Source of the DNA: Trichuris trichiura
Lineage: Eukaryota; Nematoda; Enoplea; Trichinellida; Trichuridae
Length of the DNA: 64,000 nucleotides
Assembly (NCBI GenBank): GCA_037903355.1
Contig: JBAJFE010000039.1
Span: forward strand, 496,001-560,000
Reading direction: 5' to 3'
A program made the translations under genes and the position numbers. A model generated the notes under the pieces. It was not told where the DNA came from. It did no database searches and was given only the letters and a program-made list of their open reading frames with translations. Shown here in pieces: positions 1 to 14,500 of the stretch. The stretch's first letter is position 1. The number at the start of each line of letters is the position of its first letter.

Positions 1-3000
1 TTAATTGAGCATTTCTCTTTCCGCCCCGTAAGAGCGTTATTTACGCCCAGTTTCCAACCGTATTACCCATTAGTCTCATTCGTCAGATAAACAAAGTTGC
101 GAAAGCTGTTCGCATCTCACGTGATGCTCTTAAGATGAATAGTTCGCTTGTTATAAACGTGTCGCCTATTGGATGCGCGCGGGAAAGTGCGCTATCGCAT
201 TAGCGACTGCTTTAGCAAGCTGCGACTAAACTTCGTCTTGTTTGAAACTTTTCTCCAACAGTGTAAAAGGCCATAGATGCGCGCTTTTAAAGCGTGCAAG
301 GAAATGCGCCGCGTTTCGGCCGGCCATTGACGAGCTAATTCGTTTTGCCTCAAATGGCTGGCAAATCGAACGCATGCAAATTATGACCATGTAACGAAGC
401 AACCGGACGAGCCCGCTCGGGGTCTCCAATGGGGCAGCAACGTTATTTCTCATTGGAAAGGCGGTTTTCCAAATGATGGTTTCGCGCCGCAATTATTCCC
501 TCTCCCATTCGCATGTAGGCTTAATTAGCACTATGGGCCGCTGACTCGTTGAGAAAAGGGTGCTTGCAAGCAGCGCGCGGAGCTCATCTCCCGCGGTCCA
601 AGACAATGGCCATTACGACCGACTGAAAAGTCAGCTGGCAACTTGGCTCTTGGATAAAAAGCCTTTGGACTCTCCGGCAAGCTGTACGGAAGAATTGATT
701 GCCCTCGAAGAATGTTCGCTCGTCCCGCTATATTGTCATTCCCAATAACCTCAACTAAATCGGAGTAGTGTGCATATCATTGCGAGCCGTTTAAGCTTCA
801 ATGCCTTACTATCCATAGCTAAGGCAAAGGGGGTTAAATGTTTTTGAACGAAGGCTGATAGTCGCATACGGGCAAAAGGACATCTAGCGGGTTTTGCTCA
901 AAGCGGCGCCATATCCCGCGCCCAAGGAAAGGAGTAGTTGTTTTTTGTAACAAAATACAAAGCATTTCAATAGCGCATCCAATGGACAACGCTTATATTT
1001 AAAGTCGTCTCCAAATAACATTGCCAGTATGTTGACAAGTGGTTGGACAACAAGAAGCCACTTGGAAAGCGCGGCAACTGGACCGCGCGTTAAGTGTACG
1101 ACCGACTAGTCTCGTTCTCAACATCTTATTCTATTCGACCCGAGGCATTTCGCTGCTTAAAGAGTCGACCGCCCTCGGGGCTTCTCCGAGTGACAATTTT
1201 ACGATGATAGCAGGCTTTGTTGGAATGCTATTAGCCAAATGGACTCTTGCTCAGTAGGTCCAACGTTAAGGCATGAGGAAACGGCATTTTTACTCTTTGT
1301 TGCCTGCCTGCTTTCATTCGCCCATTTTGTTGTTGTCTCCCTTAAAATTTAGCCGCCCACCTGGCAGCACCCAGTTGTCTATTCCATCGGAAAATCACCT
1401 GCGCTTCAACGTGTAATTGGAATTTGATGGGTAAGTAAAGATGACAAATTCAGGCAAGGCTCGATTGGTGTCAGCCGGCAAAGTATCCGATGATTTGTAG
1501 TTGCTCAAAGCATTGTTGGTGTCAGTGTGCTCGTTTCACTCCTAGCAGACTTGTCGGCTTCTTGATTTGTTTGCCTTCAAAGCGCTTTCGCTTGATTTAG
1601 CGTTTTTCCGCCGGTATTGGAGTGGTCAGCTATTCAAGAGTCATTTCGCTTTTGCCTTTTCTCAAGCGTGTGTGTATGAGTGTGTGTCATCTGCAGGCAG
1701 CATCCGCCTGTTCGTAGTTTGAAAGTTCATATTTCCTGACGTCACTTCGTAGCAACTTTTCCAATCCCACCGAAGGCACGTCTGGACGATAACAGCGAGG
1801 GCTGATCGACGTCAGCTCACGGGCAACTTTTAATCGACCTGCTCTTGTCAGCAGAAATTGGCAAAATCGGCGGCCATTTCCTACTTGGCCAAGCATCAAA
1901 TGGTGTGAATGGCTTCGATTCGATTTGACAAGCAAAAATGGCAAGGAGCACGTCCAATGGTCCTTTGGGTGCTGCTGACCAAGCGAAGACTTTCTTTAGT
2001 TGTTCGCTCAACGTGCGGTCCACTTCCGTATAGTCGATTGGCGTCAATTTTCGTTTGGCCACACGCGAAGAACGCCCATCACCTTGGCGTTAGCCTAACG
2101 AGCGCCCTATCGATCCGTTGCGAAAACCAACAGGGATCGTCAATCCAACTTGGCAATAATAATAATTGTAATCGGAAACGCCGCCAGCTTTATCTTCAGC
2201 CTAAAGTGTTGGTCTACGCCCAGTTGGCGCCGTAAGTGTTCAACGAAAGAGCTGCCACCTTCTTGTCGCTTGGATAAATCGAAGTGCCACCTGTATTAGT
2301 TGTCAACAAACGCGACGGCGCGTCCAATGGAGGCCAATTCTTTTGATTTGTACCTGAGCATCTTTTTGAAATCGTTGCCTTACCGCCAATGACTTTGTCA
2401 CAATGGAAAACGCGTTTCGAGCGACAGATCGGCGCGGGTTGGCCATTGGCCGGCGTCGACAAACCCTGCAGGACGGACAAGCGTCGTCGTTGCCGTCGAT
2501 ATTTTTTGTGACAAACGACTGTCATTGATTGGAAAGTTGCTTCGAAAACGGCGTTGACTGATCTTGCGGATTTCGACAACTCGGAAGCTGCTCGTTGACA
2601 ATCAAGCGGGGTTCAATAGTGCCAGTAGACGCTTTGCTACAAGCATATCCGTGCGGAGGTCACTTTTGCTGCGCATTGCCTTATTGGCGTTGAAAAGGCA
2701 AGCTCGAAAGGAGTGCCTACTTTATCGACAAGCTTGAAGCCTTCCTTGCTCGTCAAGCCAGCAACGAAGAGAGAAAGAGAGAGGTCACCACTTTGTCAGG
2801 TAGGCAAACGAACCTATTAATGGTACACGCCATATCGTGTTTGCCGGCCAAATGATTAGCCGATCATGTAACCTGAGCAACGCATGTGTAGACAGATAGG
2901 CGAACGTCAATGTCGGCTAGACGACGCTTTATAAAAGCCTTGCCGAGAGAATTATTTTCAAGAAGCAAGGAGTGGCCAACACAATCTCCGTCGCAAGTTC

Positions 3001-4884
3001 ATCGTAACGGAATGCGCTCATCAAAGTCGATAGTAGTACCATGGTCGATCATTGAAAGCACGTTCAGCCGATTTATCCATTCTAAGCGACACTTGCGACC
3101 ATTAGGTTGGCCATTCAGCACAATGGCGCCAAGGCAATTTGGAACTTATTTATGATGCCTTAAGTGGTCCTCCTACCGTGACCGGAGGGTCCGATGGACA
3201 ATACGCCTATATGTAAACTTGTATGTACGCGTTCCCATGTAAGTTTTCTCAAGCCTGGAGTAGTACTTGCCAATGTTACCAATTGGCGATTGATTTTTCT
3301 TGACCAGTTGAGGTGAGGCGGTTGGAAAGACCGAGTTGATGCTCTACACAATCTTTTCGTACGTCAGTATTCTCTTCCGGCTTGGATCCCATTAGCAGTG
3401 AATTTTTTTTGTCCAGCCAACACAAGTGTATAAGTTCGCTTTGGAGCGTTGTAGGAGGCATAAGACTGGCAGATGGTTGGCACGAGTTGTCGCGTTAAAT
3501 GTTGGGCTAAAGTGGCACAACGACAACGCCTAATCGCAAATCAACATGTCAGCTTGTAAGCATATCCGTTTCATTGGTGCTTCTTCATCTGCGGCGAATG
3601 TTCGTCGTAAGCAGAATTCGTTTCAGCGGCTATTCGTCGGCGACGTCGCTAAGGCCACTATCGTTGGCTGATTGATTTTAGGCAGTCATGGATTCTGACT
3701 ACGACTTGCGTCCATTCGCTCTACGGCGGATAGCTCGATGCTGCAGCATTGAAGCTGTTTGCTAACAGTGGTTCCATGAATGGCCTCAACGATGTTTGTC
3801 CGTCATTCAGCGCTCTTCGTCCCGAATATTGAGTAGTCGATGGAGCAAAAAAAAAAGAAAAACCTTCGTCCAGTCCGTTGGTATTGCCTCCCTGTCCACT
3901 GACCTCATCTGACAAAGTGAGTACATTTTTCATAATATCTATCTTCGGCCGTCCATCCGTCTCGTATTTTTGCCGTCAGTCCGTTGGCGACGTAGTTATT
4001 CCCGGGTGTTCAACTTCGTAGCAGTTTCAGGCAACACCCAATCCGACAGTTCAAGCATGAAGTCTCAATTCCGCTTTGCCTCATCCTCTTAGCCTAAAAA
4101 GGCAACTTTGACAATTTTTCTCTTTCGAGACTTCTTGCTTAGCTGGCTATAAGTTGCAGACAGGCAATGTCGTGTCTAGTGAGCTCAGGTGATTAGTCTT
4201 TCTCATAAATAGGAAGGAGTTGTCACAATTACGCAACCTATTTAATTGTTAACTATTGAAATGCTCGCCTACAGTAGGCTGTTGGAAATGTACTCATTTT
4301 GAAATGATAATGAGTAAAAGAAGGGTAACTTTAATTCTATTTGATCGCTTGACAACGTCGCTACAATTGATAGGCCCCTCTGTAAAGGGCGAATAAAAAT
4401 AGAGTGCGAACGTAGCAACCAAAGTTTTCATGGTAGAGTAAGTGAAGTTTTTTTTTCAACTTTTCCCTTTTAACGCATAGATGGATAAGGCTGACGTTTG
4501 CTCGAGTAGTTAAGCCTTGCCTAAACCATTTGAATTTGCATGCAGCGCTTTTAAGCGGTAAATTAGGAAGTTAGCAAAAATTGTGTTGTAAAGTCGAGAT
4601 CATACCAGCTGGTCAGAGATGTTCAAAACGAGTCGCGAGATCGGAGGAAGCACTGCTACTTCAATGCGGACTTCATTAATCGTTGAGGGGAGTTCGCTTC
4701 TGCAGACTATGGTTTTGTACTATGCTTCTTTGCGAATCATTTTCCATGGATACTCAAAAGCGGTTAAGCCATTTTGGTAGCGTCGCAATGACTAGCGCTA
4801 ACAAGGTATGCAATCTACTTGGCAATATTACGTTGGTAGAGATGATATCCCGTACAGACGAATTACCAACCATTTCGAGGTAGA

Positions 4885-4902
4885 AAAATAGTCGACTATT
4901 TT
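4885..4902. repeat. Perfect 18 bp palindrome
   Basis: AAAATAGTCGACTATTTT reads identically on both strands, centred on a GTCGAC hexamer. No gene is seen nearby. It could be a binding site for a dimeric protein or chance; nothing in the surroundings decides. Confidence 0.5.
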
Positions 4903-7900
4903 AATTGTCGATCATTGCATGCCTTAAACTCCATTTTGCAAAGTTTAACTTGGGGGAGCGAATCGTTACAGTACGATGGCATTTTTGAATCTCGATGCTC
5001 AGGTTCTTAAAATGAAAATGAGCTTCGAAATTTGAATTGCTTGCACGAGCGGATCAAGTTTATCCAATCATCGATTTCTTTTTTTAAAAAAAGTGTCAGC
5101 TACACATTTCCAGTTGCTTTTTGGCATAAGCGGCACGTTTCAGCGGTCTGCTCTACGACGATGGCTAATCGGAGTTGATCAATTATGTGGCTCAGGTTTT
5201 TTCATTAAAAAAACCGTCGTATCGTTTCTGCTTGGCGATCGTTGGCTGCCCGGCTATATTTTTCGTTTTCGCCACGTTATCACAAATTGTCCTACGCTTT
5301 CTACCACGCACTGGCAGGCTATTTCGATTCCTTCGGGCATTGTTATTGGCAGGTGTCAGCAGTATCAATTCGTCGGCGCCGTCGGTCGATGCCCATTTTA
5401 AGATCGAGTGTCGCCGTCGCGTCGGCTCGACCAACCGATGAACATTGGGCAAAAAGCGCCTGCAACCCCACAGGCGCCTTTGTAGTAGGTTCATTTTTAA
5501 AATTTCAAACGAAGAGTTGCCCTATTGGCGCAAAATGATTTATGCTCAAAGGGATTTAATTTTATGTTAATTCAATGACAAATGCTAGCTTCTTACTTGC
5601 GTTGATTTGAAAAGTTTTGTTCAACCTCTCATATAGCCAACGTCGATTAGTCGATCTCGGCTGTTCGTTTGTTAATTTTCAGACGTGGATGGACGAAGAC
5701 GGTTCATCCTTACGAGTAAGGCCGCGTCGCAATTTCTCCTCGTCTTTACTCTCGCGTGCTTTACGGCTGTCTGCTTGCATGCCACCGCGCCTACTGTTCA
5801 ATGTCAACATGCTATTTTGCTTAATGGAGCCGTCAATCGTAAATCGTTATTTAAAGCCCTACTAGCCGTTTCAAAAACTGTTTGGCTATGTGCCCTAACA
5901 AGTTGCGGCGCGGTTCGGGGTCTTTTTCTTGAACTATACAGTTTGCTTGGATGGGAAGCGTGCATTGTGGCAGCAATACGAACTTTATTTTCTCATTACT
6001 GTACTATAGTGCGAATTCTGGAATCTTCTAAGGGGTCCGCAGTCGAGCAGAACTTCGAAAGCTGCGGATTTGTGAAAAGAACTCCTTGAAGCGTTGGAGC
6101 CGAAACCGGCTTTGCCTAGTCCGCTTTGTTCGGCAGACAACAAGTACTCCGTATTGACAAAGCCTGCAGCACGTCGCCAACCCTATCGGGCCGCACAATG
6201 CCGTTTTGGGGTTCGTGGGTAATTTATGTCGCGGGAATTTAATTGATTTCGCTGTTTTCTATTGTCCGACCGCAACCAACCGCTGCAACGTTATTCAATT
6301 TGACGCTTCCATCGTCCGGCAATTTATCGAGGGCTCTCGAGCTTACCGTATTGTAGCAACGGAAAAATAATTTCTATCGGCTGGCTGGCAGCATCGTTTT
6401 TTTTGTTTAGAATGACTAACCTGGTTGCGCATCTGCGTTGTTTTTAGCTTTGAGCGTTGTGCTTTGGAATTTCGCGCATTTTGGTGGTGCCTCTTGGCGC
6501 CTACGGATGCTGACCAAATGCTCAAAGTACGCTCCGTTATTGAGCGCTATTTTGAGTCTGACCGGTCGGCAGAACCACAAAGCTGCAGCGGGTCCATTTA
6601 CGCTTGCCGTAAGGCAATTTTTCAATAGATCACTAAGCTGTAAGAGAGCTGCCACCGTTCGACCCCGCGTTACCGTCTTTTTAGTCGTTATCGTTTTCGC
6701 GGCTTTCGACCTTGTCAGCTGTCCGCATGCGACGATTTATCTTTATTGCTGCCAGCCTATTGCGCACAGGCATTTTGGCCGACTGCTCGCCTAGCCAATA
6801 CACCTGTTCACTATGATCAAATCGCGCGACCAACTACTCGTAACTACAACCAACAGGTGCCACAATGAACTAGGACGTCTCTTATCAAATAATGATCTAC
6901 ACAGCCTTTGCTGTGCTCGCTTGTCAATGACGCGTTTAATCGTATTCGTTGACTGTATGCACCGCCGCCGACTGTTTGTCTATTCCATGTTACCACCTTG
7001 TTTTTCAGGAACCTCGCCATCTTCGATGCGCACAGTGAATGTTTGCCCCACGCCTTGTCCGCTTCTTTCGACGGCGACGACATGAAGAGTAGTTTTTTGC
7101 TTAGAGCTTTGAACACAAGTCCTTTTGTTGTTTGGCTGTTTTTCGTCGACTTCCGGTCGTACGCCATATTTGAAATGACGCTATTGACTTGCAGGTAGCG
7201 AGCGGTAGGCAGTGCAAGTACGATGGTGACGTGCCGCCGGGCAGCTTAAGGTTCGGTTGGACCAAGTTGCCGCTGTCTTTATCCTTTTTGGCGAGTGGTC
7301 GATTGATTTTTTTCTCTCCCAAAGGTTTTTGCCGTATTGGCAAAGCGTAGGGGAATAGTCCCCCCCTTTGCGGAACTGTTGGTCTTTCAGTTGGCCAGAT
7401 GCACAGAGACGGAAAACGAGATTGCACTTCGTCGTTCTTCTCGTAAAAACTTCTATTCATGCGCACTTGCCAGTCCTGTTGTAGGTATTATCAAATGTGT
7501 TAACAAGAGCAGGTTTGCTCTCGGTCGATTCATGCCCAAAAGAGTTCTTTGTACCGTATGTCCCCCCTATTGTTTCGATGGACATTTCTTTTATGTGCAT
7601 ATATAGCAAAGCTAATGAAGTTATAGGAGAAACAGGAAGGTTGTGTATGTGCGTGTGTGTGTAAGTGGCTTTATTTTTGCTTCCTCTTCCGGTAGGGTAT
7701 TGGTGTCGCTAGTTGCTGCTTGAATGCAGTGTGACAAAATAGCGCACTCGGTCGATCGCTTTGTTTGTCATGATCACCTCTCTCTCTCTCCGTTTCGGCG
7801 GGTAACTGGCACTAAGTTGCTGCCAGCCCGGATGCATGCATTGCTTCACTATTCGTAACTTGAGGAGACGTTGTGGTAAACGCCAACACGGCTGTTCTTG

Positions 7901-8682
7901 TTCGAACGATCGCCTCCTGCAGCAGCGCCTGGCAGCCGTGCCTGAAGACTTAACGCGCGACCTCATTGCTTCCAACTATTGGCTCAACTCCTCGTCGTCT
8001 TGTTTCAACGTTTTGGGCCTTAGCCGAAGCCGCATACTATGACATGAGGGCAATTACGCGCGTGTATTTAGTAGCTTGACGCTCTCGCGACCGGAGAATG
8101 GATTTGACGTTGAAATGATTGGAGGATTGCTTTTCAGGCGTCATGAGCCCTTGGAGAGTAAGCGAGCAGTCGCCAACTCCTTAGCTATACCGGATACGGC
8201 CCAAAGGAGCAGCAGTACGCATTTTGGATAGTAGTCTTTTTTGCCGCTGCGAAAGAGAGAGGGAGAGTCAACGACGACGATTTATCCGGATCAGTGACGT
8301 CACTTTTATTTTCTATCCTTGTTAAGTTTCCAGCGACCAATGAAAGATCAAAAGTTGGTGGCCACTTGTTCAAAGCTTCTGCTTTGAGCCTGTCTGTTCA
8401 AATCCCAACTTTGCTGTCGTCACCTCAAGCGGTAAGCGTTTCCCTTTATTCCTTTTATGGTGCAAAAGACTTAATAACATTTTTCTCTTTTGCTTAGCCG
8501 TTTGTCTCTTTTTCTTTTTTTCGCCTAATGACGGCTTGGTAGCAGTCGTAGGCTTGGATGATACGCTCTTTTGCGTAAACTGTTTGTTCAAAGAATTGTC
8601 GTTTGACCAGTTCCTCCCGATTAGCTCGTTGCTAAAAGCGGAGACGCCCAGTTAATGATGCTACCTCCATATTGACAGCTGT

Positions 8683-8701
8683 GCGCGCGCGCGCGCGCGC
8701 G
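8683..8701. repeat. GC dinucleotide microsatellite
   Basis: Uninterrupted alternating G and C run in gene-poor DNA; shorter runs of the same kind lie at 9423-9435 and 32338-32353. Such alternating purine-pyrimidine tracts can adopt Z-DNA, but there is no evidence of a function here. Confidence 0.8.
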
Positions 8702-9730
8702 TTCCCGTCGTCTCCTACAAGCGCTTCCAGTCAGACGCTCTCTTGCGTCGCTCACTCTTTCTTGGCGCCCCCGTCACATTCGAATAGCAACGAGCACCTC
8801 ATTCAATCTTTCTCCAGTTTCGGCCCTTCGTTTGACAAACGGTGCAAGCCTATTTGTAACTTGAATTGCCCTTTTTTGCTCGCGCTACAGTTGGCTTGCA
8901 ATTAATGATGCGCAGGTTGCTTAGGATTTGAAGAATCTTCTTTCGTCCTGTCGGCGTCCACTTTGCTTTGCTACTTTTTCAGCGCGACAAAACTTTTGAA
9001 TCAGCGTTCGCTTTTTCCCTCGAAAAAACAATTTTCCAACCGTTAATGCTTCCACTTAGGTTGGCCGGATGGCGTCAACATTCTTTTCCTTTAGAGGCTG
9101 CTGCTAAGCGAAGAAAAAGAAAATGAATGTCACTTTTTTTCTCCGGATAGGGCGTTGAGTAGGCTTATCGCGCGCCGGTTTGGGTCATCGAACGAGTTTC
9201 GAACCGGACGACCATGTTAAGCTATCTACGGCGGTTGGTCCATTGTTTCTAGGTGTAAAATTCGCAAATTCGGTCAGCTCTTGCGTCCTCGCACCCTCGC
9301 TACAATAAGCCAATTGTTAATGGCCAACAATAGAGCGCATTAACGGAATAATGACGACCGAATCTTTTCTCTTTTCGTTGCCACCAGCTTTGGTACTGCG
9401 TGTTGGCATGGCGTTTTGAAATCGCGCGCGCGCGCCGGTGTTTGTTTGTGAAGTTGCGGATATTCTTCGACGACGTCGTTGGCATTTTTGAAGCGTTAGG
9501 CCATTTTGAGTAGCGCGAATTCGCTTAGTTCGTACACTTCATTCACGGCCGGTTTGAATATTGATTTGCTTCCGAGTTGATTCCTCGCGTTGCGCCAGTT
9601 GTTGCCGACAGTTGTTTGCTCCTTAAAGTGGTCCAATCCTTATTTGAGCTGATTGAATTAAGCAACGCGCAATTCCTAAGTCGACTTGGTCGCAAAAGCG
9701 CGACTGGCCATCGTTGATACACTTGGCGTG

Positions 9731-9753
9731 TTCCTTCCTTCCTTCCTTCCTTC
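9731..9753. repeat. TTCC tetranucleotide microsatellite
   Basis: Five to six copies of TTCC. Read on the minus strand it makes the Lys-Glu-Gly-Arg repeats seen in two overlapping spurious frames of this region. Confidence 0.8.
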
Positions 9754-11512
9754 TTTGCGAGTGTAACAATTGCTTGAGCGTCTATTTTGTCGCGCGAAAT
9801 TGACGAATTTTGCCAACGTGGCCAGTTGGAATTTTGAATGTACTTTTTGCCTATGTAAATTATTAATTTTCCCTTCTTTGAGTTGAGCTGGCGTACGCGA
9901 TTTAATTGGCCAACTTTTAGCAGGCGTCCGCAAGGTGTTACCCAATTGATCGTTGTGACGTGCTTTGCAATATTTTTGCATGATTGCTTTCTCTCTCTTA
10001 TTCGCAACTTTCCGTCCGTTGTCGACTTTTCGAGGACAACTGTTCAACTTTGGTCGCCGTTTGAAGTAGGCGCGGCGTTCGGCCGCGCGGTTGCACATTC
10101 CAGTGACTCGGAGAGGATCGTTGGCATTTAAAATGCAGCGCAAGACGACGACGTCCCGTAGCGAACGCGAACTTGCTTTTTGAATTTTATTGTACGGCCA
10201 TTTCCTCTTTAGAAGTTTGTAGGCGCGCCTAGTCTTTCCAAAGTCATTTTTTGTTGAAACGCGCCCTCAATCTATTATTTAAATTTTAATACGGTCGCTT
10301 TTTTAAGCACTCGTCATCTCACTATTCGTTATGTTTCTCGGATAGCCTATAGGGTCTTTTTTTAAAACATACCAATTAGTCAATTTCGTCTTCATAGCTT
10401 AAGCAGCCAAGACAGGCCATTCCGAGTTGCTTGTTTTTTAAGTCAACAGCTGGAGATGTCAAAATTGTCTGTTTGAGCCTTTTTGGCGCCTGTAATAGCA
10501 AGGGCGGCAATTTTCGCTTCGCTGTTTCCCCCAGTTGGGCTTGTTTGCCCCAACGCGACGCACCTTTGATAAGGGAGGTACACAGCGTTTGGCGTTGAGT
10601 TTCCGATGCTGCCACTTTCGGCACGCCGTCGCTAAACAATATTTGTTCATTCAATTTCGCTTTTGGCGACGACCTACGCTAAGCCATTCGCTCCGTCTAA
10701 TCGTGCGAGCGAGCGCGCATTCATAACGAAATGAAAGATTTCCATTCAGTCGATCATTGATCCATTGTTTTTTGTAGTCTGTTTTAGTTTGCCCACCTTT
10801 GCGTACATTCACTTTTAAAAAGTAAAGATTGGTGTGTCATTCCAGCGATTGCCATTGTTGAGTAGCGTTGAAGAGTAGTAGTAGTAGGCAAAGTAGTTCT
10901 TAACTAGTGCGCACTATTTTATTATTAAGTCACAAGTGCGTTTGTCGATTGACTGACCGTGTTTGCCCCTTTTGGGTTAGCTTTCAACTGCTGCAGTTTC
11001 GTTTGTTTATTCATGGATTGTCGCTGTTAGCTTACCCACAGTAGGAAGTTCCAATGAGGGCCTGTATAGATCGCCTAATTTGGAACGAGGAAGAGGTGTT
11101 GTGGGTTGGCAACGTTCTCCTCCGCAGTGCAGTCCACTTCAATATTTATTGCATAAATGGCGCGTTAATCGATGAAAGGTGAAAGTTTTTTCCCCGTATT
11201 CGCATTGGCGCGCAGTTTAGCTTCGTTGCCCCATGTATGTGTATATGCGTTCCCTTGCCGCATAAATGGGCTGCATTGAATTCACTACCTGTTGCAATAC
11301 TTGAAGTGATAGACGTTTTTCAATATCGATCTTGTCGATTTTGTTGCCCCATTTCGCCGATAACTTTGGCGAACAGGTCTTTTTAATTTCTTTTTTCATG
11401 TCTATCGTTGTAATTACGGTCATCCGTTGTGTCAGGCTTTATTTGCTAATTGTCAAGCTGTCTTGGCCAATTGGAAAGGACGGATTTTGGCAATTGAGTC
11501 ACACTTGGTTCG

Positions 11513-11529
11513 GAGAGAGAGAGAGAGAG
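11513..11529. repeat. GA dinucleotide microsatellite
   Basis: Short GA run followed by non-repetitive DNA; no associated gene was recognised. Confidence 0.75.
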
Positions 11530-14500
11530 TGAGCTCGGTCGGTCGTCCGAAAATTGGCCTCCCGGGAAAGGTTTCGCCGAGTAAGCAGTACGACGCGCCA
11601 TAATGATGTTTAGTTAAAAGTTTGACCTTGAAAAAGTAGCAATGACAGATACAAAGAAAAAACGATTGACTTTTCTCTTAGCTTTGTATTAAAGATTTAT
11701 TCCAACCGTTCCGGACGAACGCTGTTTACCAATGGTATTGCCTTTAAGAATATCCTATTGATTATGCTTGCTTGATGGCTTGTGCACGTATGTCGTCGTT
11801 AAGGTCCGCTTTGGAGGACGAGCTAAGTTGATGAATTTGCCGAGATAATTGAATGTCCGCACATTATGGTCTGAATCGGTCGGCCCAAAGAAGCATTTCA
11901 ACTCCGCGCTTCATTAGATTGTGTAACAAGTGGGCGTTCTTCCTTTGTATGCCAAAGAAGGGTTATCATCAGCACATATCTGATTAGCATTACGACCTAT
12001 CCAGGCAAGTGATTCATTTTCTTCAAACGTAAGGTCAACTGCAGTTATGATTACGATTGATCATCTGTCAAATTCTTGAACTGCGTATGCGTGTTTCTAG
12101 GAAATCACAAAGTATTTTCAACTCGCTGCTTTTAAATACGACATTTTTTTCTTGGCGCTTAAAAGGATGCGGTCCGACAGTCCATTTTGATTGTTTTCGC
12201 TTTTTGTAAACCCATAAAGCAGCGAAGGACAATCTGGCCGCTATCCGTATTCGTGGGATTCAACGGAAGTCAACTGTTTTAATTGGCGCGCCTTTTTGCC
12301 GAGCAGTTTATTGAAGGGGGAATATTTGATTTTTTTTGTCGCAAATCCCTTCAAAGCGGGTCAGCGTATTTACAACTAAACTAGTAAGCAGTTGTGTAAG
12401 CTTTTAATCCGCTTTCTTTTAGTCAACATATCTTAAGAAAGCGTAAGGTATGAGCAGGTCAATATTGATTGTCCTTTTAGCTTCAAGTGTGACGGTCTGT
12501 TCAACGATAGTTCGCTTATTGTCCCTGCTGCTCCTTTTTCGATTACGTTATTCCAAAATTGCTACTCCTCAAGAATGTAGTAGCTTTGCGGCTAGGCATT
12601 GTCGCAAAGTGGTTTCGTAGGTTGCCTTCGGCAAGAATGAATATTGATTAAGCGTAATGAAACTTGCAGAAACGATTGCTGCCTACTGTTTTTAAAATAT
12701 GTTCAAGTTGGAAGTCAAGCACGCTCCCGTTGGCATAAATAAAAGGTTATTAGGTCGTCAAACTTGGCTTAAGCCTTTTTGAAAAAACTGTTGACGACGT
12801 TTGCGCGGAGATTGATGGCGTCAGCTTAGCAGTCGCGTAAATTTGGCGGATATATGCCCGTCCTATAAAGAAATTTTTACTATAACTAAGGCTTTTTTGT
12901 TTGTCAGTTCCACAGGTCGCCGCTAGAAGTCCTTGAGCGGCCAAGTTGTAACTTTACCTCTAATTTGCATATTGCCTCATTTTCGGCGAAATGAAAAGCT
13001 TAATGTGACTTTGTAAATTTAAAAATTCATAGTTCCCGCCTTGTTTATGTCCAAGCGTAACTTTATTCTTTTTCCGCAAGTACTTTTTATTCTTTCTATT
13101 TTTGGTTAGCGTGGCGTCATTGCTTCGTTATGATGTTTCCAGCTGACACAGTTCGGAAGATCACTCCTCGCTTGCTTTAAAAAAAAGTTTTCTCTTTTGA
13201 GCTATTGTTCGAATTTTCATTTCGTTAATAATGACCTCATCCGTCGGCTGGAGCGCGCAGATGATTTGTGTGTTGACGTTCAGTAGATAAAATGTTTTGT
13301 GCTTATTTGGTTTGCCTCGTTTTAACAAATGATAGCTGAGCTCCGAAGCGTCGCTGAGGAGGTAATTTTTTAATTTAACAAATCAATGGCAACGTTGGTT
13401 CATCCTACCGCCGGTCGCGTACACCATTTGAAGTGGAAATGTTCTCTTGTTGGTCCCAGCGGCTATAGCTTATTTGTTCTCCTTCCGTTTGCTTCAACTG
13501 AGCTTTCCAATGCTTAGTATTTTTCAAAAGAACTGCTCTTGACGTCTGGTCGCTTTTTCAACCGTTGACGCTGGTGTAATGAGCTCATTTTTCCACTTTT
13601 CTCTTTCCGACCGCTCATTGCTTATGTCGATGAGACATTTTTCCTTTCGGTTTCACCTGCGAGAGAAAAGTTGCATCGTCGTGTCGTTGGACCGAAGTAG
13701 CGGCGATCGATTTCCTAATCGTTGCCAATGGTACAGTTGTCTCCTTATTTGAAAACCTTTTCTTCGGGGAAAACAACTAATGTTGGATTGAAGCGCTCAT
13801 TCTCAGGTCCAATAGCGTTGCTTGACCTTTGGATGCGCAATTCTTCTTCGTTAATCCAAACCGCGCCTATCGTCTTTGCTTTTTGCCATTTTATCCCACT
13901 TGGATAGTCGATCATCCGATCTTCTCCATTGTGCAAAGCAGTAGCGGTTTTCCCGCCTTTTCAAAGTGACCTCTTTTTGCTAGATTGTTATTCGTTTGCG
14001 AAATGTTCATTTTTTTAAATTAAAAAGTATTTTGGCTGCGCGGGAAGGCACCGCAAGAGCGAATCGGCATTTTATCGCTGGCCGCCACTTTGATTCGTTC
14101 ACGGCGAAGCATCAATAAGGTTATTGATCTCGACAGCGGTCGGCTGTCAGAAATCAAAAGTAAATTCGAGCGTGAAGCTAAGTTTGCAGCCGCCGTCATT
14201 GGATTGCCATGCTCAAAATCGGCAGATGTTCTTCCAACAGCTTACTTGGAGTGGTCAAAGCCGTCGACCTTTTAAAAACACAGTTTTAATGGAAGTTGGC
14301 CTTTCCACGGTTTATTCGTGATCTCCGCGACCTATAGGCGTCCCTTTATCCGAACTAACTGTCCGCTCAATACGCCTATGTCAACCTTATTTTTACCCGG
14401 TTGGTAAGCATTGTAGTAGCTATTTTGTGGATCCCAAAAGTTCCCGCATTCATTGAATATGGCGGCTTTTTTGCCCGTACTTGTAAATATTGCCCAGTTG

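Noticed and set aside
226..492. 88-codon minus-strand frame near window start
   Set aside because: No splice support, no family features, and lengths like this are expected by chance in 64 kb.
5617..6089. Overlapping plus-strand frames of 82 and 134 codons, one with hydrophobic stretches
   Set aside because: The longer frame begins with GTG rather than ATG, the two compete in different frames, and no conserved motif or linked exon was found.
9543..10143. Two overlapping minus-strand frames of about 155 codons
   Set aside because: They run through the TTCC microsatellite in different frames and are Lys/Arg-rich through composition only.
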